Shown here: positions 35,105 to 40,707 of the stretch, one piece after another
Layout: each line of letters starts with the position of its first letter
How positions within the stretch are numbered: the stretch's first letter is position 1
NCBI GenBank assembly: GCA_035649575.1
Contig: DASRJH010000066.1
Coordinates: forward strand, 1 to 40,707
Direction of reading: 5' to 3'
Origin: DASVAL01 sp035649575
GTDB lineage: Bacteria; Planctomycetota; UBA1135; UBA2386
Length of the DNA stretch: 40,707 nucleotides
Made by a program: the position numbers and the translations under genes
Notes under the pieces: generated by a model
The model's input: the letters and a program-made list of their open reading frames with translations, nothing else
The model's database searches: none
Told to the model about the DNA's origin: nothing

Positions 35105-37200
35105 CACCGGCTCAGCGATACGTGGTGCTCGGGACCGGCATCGTGTTGGCCGCGTGTGCGGGCGCCCCCGCGCCGCCGCCGGCTCCGATCGAACCGGAGC
35201 CCGTGAAGCCGACCGCCGCAGCGCCGGCGGCGCCCGTGAAGGCCGAGAGGCCAGAGCGCCCGGCTCCGCTGGTCACGAAGCTGGCCAACGGACTCATGGT
35301 CGCGATCACGGCGAGCGCACCCGGTGAGGAAGCCCAGCTCCAGCTCGCCGTGTTCACGGGCTCGATGTTCGTTGCGCCTGGCCTCGCCGAGCTCGCAGCA
35401 GAGGTGCTCGTCGAAGGCGCCGATCCGAGCCAAGGCAGGCCGAGCCTCGTACAGGCCGTGGCGAACCTCGGCGGCAGGGCCCAGGTCGAGATCGGCCCCG
35501 TGACTTCGTGGATCAGCTTGCGCGTGCCCGGCAACGAGTGGACGAACGCGATGGCGGCCCTGCGCGCCGCCCTGGCAGCGCCGACGCAGTCGCGCAATCA
35601 GATCGAACGCATCCGCCAGGATCTCGTGAACGAGCGCGCCAAGGCGATCCGGTCGCGACCCGAGGTCGCGATGGCGCGCGCGCTGATGCTCGGCGAGCCT
35701 GGCACGGCGCAGTACATGAGTGCCTTGCTCGACCGGGATCCGAGCGAGATCAGCTTGTTCCTGACTCGCATGTACCGGCCCGAGCGGGCCGTGTTTGCCT
35801 TGCGGGTTCCCGGCGAACCGTCCGAAGTCGCCGCCGAGCTGGCCCGAGCCGGCAATTCCCTGGCCAGCTGGACGCCGCCCGGAACTGCGACGGGACTCGC
35901 GTCGATGCTCGACCGTGGGTTCACGGCGGGACTGCACTGGTCGCCGAGCAAGACCACCGGCCGTTGCCGCGTCGCGTTCGTGCTGTTCATGCCGGACCGG
36001 ACCGGTGCGATCACGCCGGAGATGTTGATCCTCCACGAATGCCTGACTCTCGACGGCACCGGCGGCCGGCTCGAACAACTGCAGCGCGAACGTGGACTCG
36101 GCCACGTGCGCTGGCGCAGCGAGCTCGTACAGACGGCCGACGCACTGTCGATCCTGCTGTCGGCCGACGTGCAGCAGCACGAAGTCGTGCCGCTCTGGGA
36201 AACGCTGCTGCTGGCGCGCACCTCGCTGCGCGACTTGCCGCCGACGCCCAACGAGCTCGAGCTCGCGCGGCGACGCGCCATGCTCGCGGTCCGGTTCGGT
36301 CAACTCGACGCCACCTCGAGTCTGCGCATCGAAACCCAGCTGCTGCTGGGCGGCAAGAGCATCGCAGAAGTCGAGAGGCGCTTCGCGGCCGTGGGCCAGC
36401 AGACACCCGACGTGCAGGCAGCCACTCCTGCGTATCTGAGACTGCCGGTTGCCGCGGTCGTGATCGGCGGCGAGGTGCCCGCGGGCCTCGAGGACGTGCA
36501 CACGTTCGACGTGTTGCCGAAGAGCTTCGACGCCGGACCCGTCACCCCGTCTTCGGTCGCGGCCACGACCGGCGCGCCATGGCTCGAGCAGGCGATCGAT
36601 GCCGTGGGCGGCAAGGCAACGCTGCGCCGTTTCATCGGTATCGAGGCCGAGGGACGGTTGGCGAACGATCGTTCGCCCGCGGCGACGGAGCTCTTGTCGT
36701 GGCGGACCGACGGCACCGTGCACCGCACGCGCGAACTGCTCGGCAGCAAGATCGAGACCGAGTTGAGCGGCTCGCACTGGACCGAGCAGCTCGGGGACCA
36801 GAAGCACACGTTGAGCTCGAGCGAGGTCGCGTTCCTGCGCCGCGAGATGCAGCGGCATCCGTTGGCGCTGTTGGCCGCCCACGCGCGCGGCGAGCTGCCG
36901 TTCCGCGCCATCGCCCAACGCAACGTCGGCGACCGCGACCTGATGATCCTCGAGGCCGGCGGCGACCACTTCGACCGGCTGCGCGTGCACATCGACACGA
37001 TCTCGCACCTCGTGCGCGTCGTCGAGGTGTGGGAGACGATGCCCGACGGCACGAGCGTGCACCTGCAGGATGCATGGTCGGACTACCGCAGCACGGGGGG
37101 TCTGCGCGCACCGTTCCGGCGGATCACGACGCAGAACGACGGCCAGAACCGCGTCGAGACGGTGTTTTCGTCCTGGGTGCCGCAGTTCTCGGCCCCGTGA
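35101..37200 (+). CDS. M16-like lipoprotein with C-terminal LolA-like domain
   Basis: The protein has 699 residues from ATG 35101, which overlaps the previous stop by four bases. A lipobox VLAAC near residue 19 predicts a lipid-anchored protein, followed by a Pro/Ala linker (APAPPPAPIEPEP). The first M16-like domain (KLANGLMVAITASAPGEEAQ, then GSMFVAPGLAELAAEVLVEG) has no HxxEH motif, and the second starts near 275. Residues about 500-699 form a separate domain beginning AIDAVGGKATLRRFIGIEAE, with SWRTDGTVHRTRELLG and YRSTGGLRAPFRR. These match the outer-membrane-lipoprotein-sorting/LolA-like fold that I see attached to M16 genes elsewhere. It is coupled to its non-catalytic neighbour, so a shared periplasmic complex is the best guess. 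Confidence 0.7.
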   Translation: MTPAQRYVVLGTGIVLAACAGAPAPPPAPIEPEPVKPTAAAPAAPVKAERPERPAPLVTKLANGLMVAITASAPGEEAQLQLAVFTGSMFVAPGLAELAAEVLVEGADPSQGRPSLVQAVANLGGRAQVEIGPVTSWISLRVPGNEWTNAMAALRAALAAPTQSRNQIERIRQDLVNERAKAIRSRPEVAMARALMLGEPGTAQYMSALLDRDPSEISLFLTRMYRPERAVFALRVPGEPSEVAAELARAGNSLASWTPPGTATGLASMLDRGFTAGLHWSPSKTTGRCRVAFVLFMPDRTGAITPEMLILHECLTLDGTGGRLEQLQRERGLGHVRWRSELVQTADALSILLSADVQQHEVVPLWETLLLARTSLRDLPPTPNELELARRRAMLAVRFGQLDATSSLRIETQLLLGGKSIAEVERRFAAVGQQTPDVQAATPAYLRLPVAAVVIGGEVPAGLEDVHTFDVLPKSFDAGPVTPSSVAATTGAPWLEQAIDAVGGKATLRRFIGIEAEGRLANDRSPAATELLSWRTDGTVHRTRELLGSKIETELSGSHWTEQLGDQKHTLSSSEVAFLRREMQRHPLALLAAHARGELPFRAIAQRNVGDRDLMILEAGGDHFDRLRVHIDTISHLVRVVEVWETMPDGTSVHLQDAWSDYRSTGGLRAPFRRITTQNDGQNRVETVFSSWVPQFSAP

Positions 37201-37221
37201 GGCGGCCAGCGTTGCCGGGCG

Positions 37222-38385
37222 TCAGCGCCGCTTCACTGCGAAGTGCAGCACCATGCCGAGGTAGAACATCTGCTGGCCGTGTACGTCGTTGTCGACTTCG
37301 ATCGAGGGCCGGTTCTCGTTGTCGAGATACGAGTACCACGCGTGCATCGACAGCGTTTCGCTGAAGTGCAGGTAGCTCTCGACACCGCCGCCGAGGAAGA
37401 AGTCAGTCGTCGCCGAAGTGCCGAGTTGGTTGGCCACGTGCGAGTACTGCCCCTGGAAGAACGGCGTCAACGTCATCGTCCTGCCGAGATGCAACCGCAG
37501 GCGCAGCTGCGCGTCGGCCCATTGGTCGCCGAGCGGTCGCTGTCCCTGCGTGTTCTCCACGCGGTCCAGCTCGTCCTGCCAACCGCCGTGCGCGTAGATT
37601 TCCCAGATCGCGGAGTCCGACCCCGGCAGATACCACTCCAGCCGGCCGCGCACGCGCCACACGGCCGACGGCAGCTTCGTCTCGAACACGCCCTGCGAGC
37701 CGAACTCACCCTGGCTGTCGTTCCACTCGCGTTCGCCGATGATCGTCAGCGCGTAGCCGTCTCTGGGCATGCCGCGGCGCCGGTCCATCTGCACCGTGTT
37801 CTGCTCGAGGTAGAGGCGGCCGCCGTACGCGTCGTAGTCTTCGGGAATCGTGAACGTCTGGGGAGTGAGACGCGATTCCTTGAACTCGAGCGTCTTGTAG
37901 AAGGGCCCGAACTCGATGTAGAGGCCCTGCTGGTCGCGACCGAAGCCGACGTATCCCTCGTACGAAGAACCGTCGTAGAAGCCGTTCGGACGCAGCTCAT
38001 CGTCGACATAGAAGCCGTCGCGATAGAACTGCCAGGGCTGGGCACGAACCTCGAAGCGCGTCATCGTGGCGTCGCCGACGAGCTTGCCGTCCGTGTAGCC
38101 GGCGAAGATACCGTCGCGACCGGCATACGCTTCGAGCGTGCCGCGGCGCGAACCGAACGCCTCGTCGCGGAAGTAGGCGCGGCCGTCCCAACTGAACTCG
38201 TCTTCGAGCCCGCGCGTGATCTCCTCGGGTGAGGCCAACGTGCCGATAGCACCGGCCTCGATCAGGAACACCGAGGCGAACGGATTCGTCGTGTTCCTCC
38301 CATCGGTGAGCTCGACGAACGACTGTGCGGCGATGCGCGCCCCGAACAGAAAGAGGAGGGGCGCAAAGCCCACGCGGTTGTTCAT
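37222..38385 (-). CDS. Outer-membrane beta-barrel-like protein
   Basis: The protein has 387 residues from ATG 38385, overlapping the stop of the NYN gene as ATGA. The signal peptide MNNRVGFAPLLFLFGARIAA ends with AQ. The mature part alternates aromatic and polar residues in amphipathic strands, for example YEGYVGFGRDQQGLYIEFG, TLTPFFQGQYSHVANQ, SLHFSETLSMHAWYSYL-like segments and a last strand QMFYLGMVLHFAVKRR. This suggests a barrel of about 12-16 strands. No named family is evident. It could be a porin-like or envelope protein. Translational coupling to a NYN nuclease is unexpected. It converges with the M16-like operon with 21 bases between stops. Confidence 0.65.
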   Translation of the reverse strand: MNNRVGFAPLLFLFGARIAAQSFVELTDGRNTTNPFASVFLIEAGAIGTLASPEEITRGLEDEFSWDGRAYFRDEAFGSRRGTLEAYAGRDGIFAGYTDGKLVGDATMTRFEVRAQPWQFYRDGFYVDDELRPNGFYDGSSYEGYVGFGRDQQGLYIEFGPFYKTLEFKESRLTPQTFTIPEDYDAYGGRLYLEQNTVQMDRRRGMPRDGYALTIIGEREWNDSQGEFGSQGVFETKLPSAVWRVRGRLEWYLPGSDSAIWEIYAHGGWQDELDRVENTQGQRPLGDQWADAQLRLRLHLGRTMTLTPFFQGQYSHVANQLGTSATTDFFLGGGVESYLHFSETLSMHAWYSYLDNENRPSIEVDNDVHGQQMFYLGMVLHFAVKRR

Positions 38386-39461
38386 TTGTTCTCTTCGCGC
38401 CTTCTTACCCGTTCGATGGCCGTCGCGACCATCGGATGCGTGGTGTCGAGCACCATCACCGAGTAGGGATGGTCGGCGTACTGGTTCGCGCGTTCTTCGA
38501 TGCGGATCACGCCGCGATGGCGAAGCTCGTTGACGAGCGCGCGCCGTTCCGGGTGCACGAGACCACTGAAGTGCTGGCTCATCGGCCCCTTGAGGAACGG
38601 CGACAGCCACACCTCCTGACTGCCGTGACGGAGCTGCGAACGCAGGATCAGCTCGATGCACTGTTGCAACCGCTCGGCCAGTTCGGGGTCCTGCGGCAAG
38701 CCGTCCGCGGTGCGCCACGTGACCGGAATGTGCCCCACGATCGAGGCGCGCGGGCGGCGCTCGGCCAGGCGAGCGCCGTCTTCGATCGTTTCACCGGCGA
38801 GCTGCGCATCTGGCACCTGCGCAGCGGCCAGTGACGCGTCTTCCACGTCTCGCGCGTGACCATTCCCGGCTCTCGCGTCCGGCGACGGGCCGGGCACGAC
38901 GACGGCAGCCTCCGCGGACTGGGAAGGGCCCGGCTGCGAGGACGCAGCGTGCTCATCGCGCCCGTTCGGGCCGATCAGGTCCAGCGCGTTCCAGAAGCGC
39001 TCGGTGCCCACGCGCATGCGCAGGTCGCCGCTCGTGCTGTCGGGTATCGCGACGACGCGGAGTTCGCGGTTCTCCTCGAGCACCTGACGCGCGATCGGGA
39101 TGAAGTCGCGGTCGCCGGAGACGATCACGATCGCGTCGATGTCGGGGCGCCGGTAGAGCACGCGACAGACATCGCACGCGAGCTGAACGTCGGCCGAGTT
39201 CTTGCCGGCGTGGCCGACGAGCACGTATTGCGGATCGAAACCGGTCAGCGCGAGGTCGTGTGCGACCTCCATGCCCGGGTAGGTGTCGAAGGCTGCGTAG
39301 GCCCGACCGAGGACCATCGGCGCCTTGTCGGACTGCAACCTCGATTTGAGGTGTTCGAGGATGCCGAGGCAGAGGTCGCGGGTGCGCTGACCGGTGAGCC
39401 CTTCGCGGTTCTTCAGCGAGAGGAAGAGATTCTCGAAGTCGACGAAGACGGCGGCGTGCAT
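38382..39461 (-). CDS. NYN-domain (LabA/DUF88-like) putative RNase with C-terminal winged-helix-like region
   Basis: The protein has 359 residues from ATG 39461, where the family motif begins (MHAAVFVDFENLFLSL). The NYN/PIN-like core shows FVDFEN with Asp8, KNSADVQLACDVCRVL and VIVSGDRDFIPIA, the acidic residues that bind metal in this nuclease family. A linker rich in Ala, Ser and Pro (about 195-250) leads to a C-terminal domain (about 270-359), with DPELAERLQQCIELIL and HPERRALVNELRHRGVIRIE, which looks like a winged helix such as OST-HTH/LOTUS. An RNA-processing role is likely, and the substrate is unknown. It overlaps the beta-barrel gene by four bases and lies 76 bp after speA. Confidence 0.82.
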   Translation of the reverse strand: MHAAVFVDFENLFLSLKNREGLTGQRTRDLCLGILEHLKSRLQSDKAPMVLGRAYAAFDTYPGMEVAHDLALTGFDPQYVLVGHAGKNSADVQLACDVCRVLYRRPDIDAIVIVSGDRDFIPIARQVLEENRELRVVAIPDSTSGDLRMRVGTERFWNALDLIGPNGRDEHAASSQPGPSQSAEAAVVVPGPSPDARAGNGHARDVEDASLAAAQVPDAQLAGETIEDGARLAERRPRASIVGHIPVTWRTADGLPQDPELAERLQQCIELILRSQLRHGSQEVWLSPFLKGPMSQHFSGLVHPERRALVNELRHRGVIRIEERANQYADHPYSVMVLDTTHPMVATAIERVRRREENK

Positions 39462-39537
39462 GACAGACTCACAGTTGGCGTTGCAGAACGCACAGTTCGA
39501 GCGGGGCAGGCGGCAGAGCAGGCAAGCAGGCAGTGTT

Positions 39538-40707
39538 TCAGTTCGGAGGCATCCTCGTGTTGTGGGCCGATGTGTCGTTGAGCGAGGCGGTCTCGGGCTG
39601 CGGCAGCAAAGCACCGGCGGGAACCTGGTCCCTGCCGGTCTCTCGATTGCCATTGTCCCGATTCCCGATCTCCCGATCGTCGGTTTCGAGATCGTCGTCG
39701 ACCAGGTAGGTGTAGGCAGCCAAACCCTCCTCGTAGCGCCGCATCAGCAGAGCGGACTCCTTGAGGTTGACCGAGCCGGCGCGCACGGCGTTCTCGAGGC
39801 GGCCGCGCATGCGCCGGATCAGGTCCTGCTTGTCGTATTGCACGTAGCTCAGGACCTCCGCGACCGAGTCGCCCTCGATCACGCGCTCGATGCGGTAGCC
39901 GTGCTGCTCATCCATCGAGATGTGGATCGCATTCGTGTCGCCGAACAGGTTGTGCAGATCGCCGAGGATCTCCTGGTAGGCGCCGACGAGGAACATGCCG
40001 ATGTAGTACGGCTTGCCCGGCGTGATCGGATGCACCTCGAGCACGCTCTTCACGTCGCGCAGGTCGATGAACCTGTCGACCTTGCCGTCGCTGTCGCAGG
40101 TGAGATCGGCGAGGATCGCGCGCCGGTTCGGCCGTTCGTTGAGCCGATGGATCGGCATCGTCGGGAACAGCTGCTTCACGGCCCAGTGGTCGGGCGCGCT
40201 CTGGAACACCGAGAAGTTGCAGTAGTACGTGTCGGCGAGAGCGCGCTCGAGGCCTTGCAGCTCGTCGGGCACGTAGTCGAGCGTGTTGGCGATCAACCGG
40301 ATGCGGTCGCAGATGGCCCAGAACAGGTTCTCGGCGATCGCGCGCCCCTTGAGGTCGAGGTAGCCCAGGTTGAACAGGCTGATCGCCTCTTCCTTCAGCT
40401 GCAGCGCGTCGTGATACGCCTCCTGGAAGTTCTTCAGCGAGATGTCCTTCAGGATCTGCACCATGTTGGCGATGGTGCTGTCTTCGTGCTTCTCGGCGCC
40501 GGCCGGCACCGCGATCTGCTGGGTGGACACGCCGAGCACGTCGAACACGAGGATCGCGTGGTGCGCCGTCAACGCGCGGCCCGACTCGCTGATCACGTCG
40601 GGGTGCGCGATGCCCTTCTCGTCGCACGCCTGCTGCACCGCGAAGACGACGTCGTTCGCGTATTCCTGCAGCGAGTAGTTGGCCGAGCTGTGGAAGTTCG
40701 TCTGCGA
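39538..40707 (-). CDS. speA: Biosynthetic arginine decarboxylase, C-terminal part (5' end outside window)
   Basis: SpeA makes agmatine from arginine, the first step of polyamine synthesis in many bacteria. The frame is open to the window edge and gives 389 residues of the C-terminal part. It starts with NFHSSANYSLQEYANDVVFA, then HPDVISESGRALTAHHAILV, the end of the PLP barrel with the conserved ESGRA. The helical bundle follows (ENLFWAICDRIRLIA, TYYCNFSVFQSAPDHWAV) and then the C-terminal beta domain (LADLTCDSDGKVDRFIDL, YYIGMFLVGAYQEILGDLHN, LFGDTN). The usual protein ends soon after the last helix, whereas this one has an extra polar tail of about 45 residues that includes REIGNRDNGNRETGRDQ. 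Confidence 0.93.
   Translation of the reverse strand, partial: SQTNFHSSANYSLQEYANDVVFAVQQACDEKGIAHPDVISESGRALTAHHAILVFDVLGVSTQQIAVPAGAEKHEDSTIANMVQILKDISLKNFQEAYHDALQLKEEAISLFNLGYLDLKGRAIAENLFWAICDRIRLIANTLDYVPDELQGLERALADTYYCNFSVFQSAPDHWAVKQLFPTMPIHRLNERPNRRAILADLTCDSDGKVDRFIDLRDVKSVLEVHPITPGKPYYIGMFLVGAYQEILGDLHNLFGDTNAIHISMDEQHGYRIERVIEGDSVAEVLSYVQYDKQDLIRRMRGRLENAVRAGSVNLKESALLMRRYEEGLAAYTYLVDDDLETDDREIGNRDNGNRETGRDQVPAGALLPQPETASLNDTSAHNTRMPPN
39641..39678. repeat. Imperfect heptanucleotide repeat in the 3' end of speA
   Basis: On the minus strand the motif GGGAATC recurs imperfectly (CGGGAGATCGGGAATCGGGA). It encodes the polar REIGNRDNGNRETG tail. Short tandem repeats like this can change length by slippage. 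Confidence 0.6.

Noticed and set aside
8585..37221. Near-identical 20-21 bp gaps between three convergent gene pairs (8585-8605, 30868-30887, 37201-37221)
   Set aside because: No common sequence is found in the three gaps; likely coincidence in a compact genome.

Overview
The window is GC-rich, gene-dense DNA of a diderm bacterium, probably a planctomycete. That assignment is inference. It rests on an LpxA, an outer-membrane-type beta-barrel, a Tat-secreted protein of a type I associate with Planctomycetes, a DUF1111 di-heme protein carrying Asp/Asn-rich loops, and several large secreted proteins that share an undescribed-looking C-terminal beta domain. I see no rRNA, tRNA, CRISPR array, insertion sequence or prophage.

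Left block (1-7.3 kb, all minus strand): recQ, a Tat-secreted protein of unknown function, a secreted M14 (cytosolic-carboxypeptidase-like) peptidase, scpA, and the N-terminal half of a multi-pass membrane protein related to the membrane domain of spermidine-synthase-like proteins, cut by the window edge. RecQ appears to have lost its N-terminal Q-motif region. On the opposite strand at that point lies what looks like a scrap of a nucleotidyltransferase gene.

Glycan block (7.5-16.4 kb): a membrane-anchored SGNH hydrolase (plus), a four-gene minus-strand operon (GT4, a coiled-coil protein with a degenerate GT2-like core, GT4, GT2) and a divergent GT2 with a C-terminal beta domain. Spacings are tight, including one GTGA overlap, so these genes probably build one surface polysaccharide or LPS decoration.

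Secreted-protein and glycyl-tRNA synthetase block (16.4-26.7 kb): a di-heme DUF1111-like protein, a seven-repeat FG-GAP protein, glyQ and glyS separated by a DUF4351/Rpn-type remnant, and a third large secreted protein. Two of the secreted genes have a two-hairpin, REP-like element at their stop codon, flanked by short direct repeats that include the stop.

Right block (27-40.7 kb): a PLP-dependent D-cysteine desulfhydrase/ACC deaminase homologue, a thioredoxin-fold secreted protein, a Uma2-type nuclease, thpR, a divergent PTS enzyme I lacking several catalytic residues, lpxA followed by two overlapping M16-like genes that both lack the zinc motif, a beta-barrel protein translationally overlapped with a NYN-domain protein, and the C-terminal part of speA.

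Most secreted proteins here have a signal peptide ending in Ala-Gln, which would leave an N-terminal glutamine on the mature protein.
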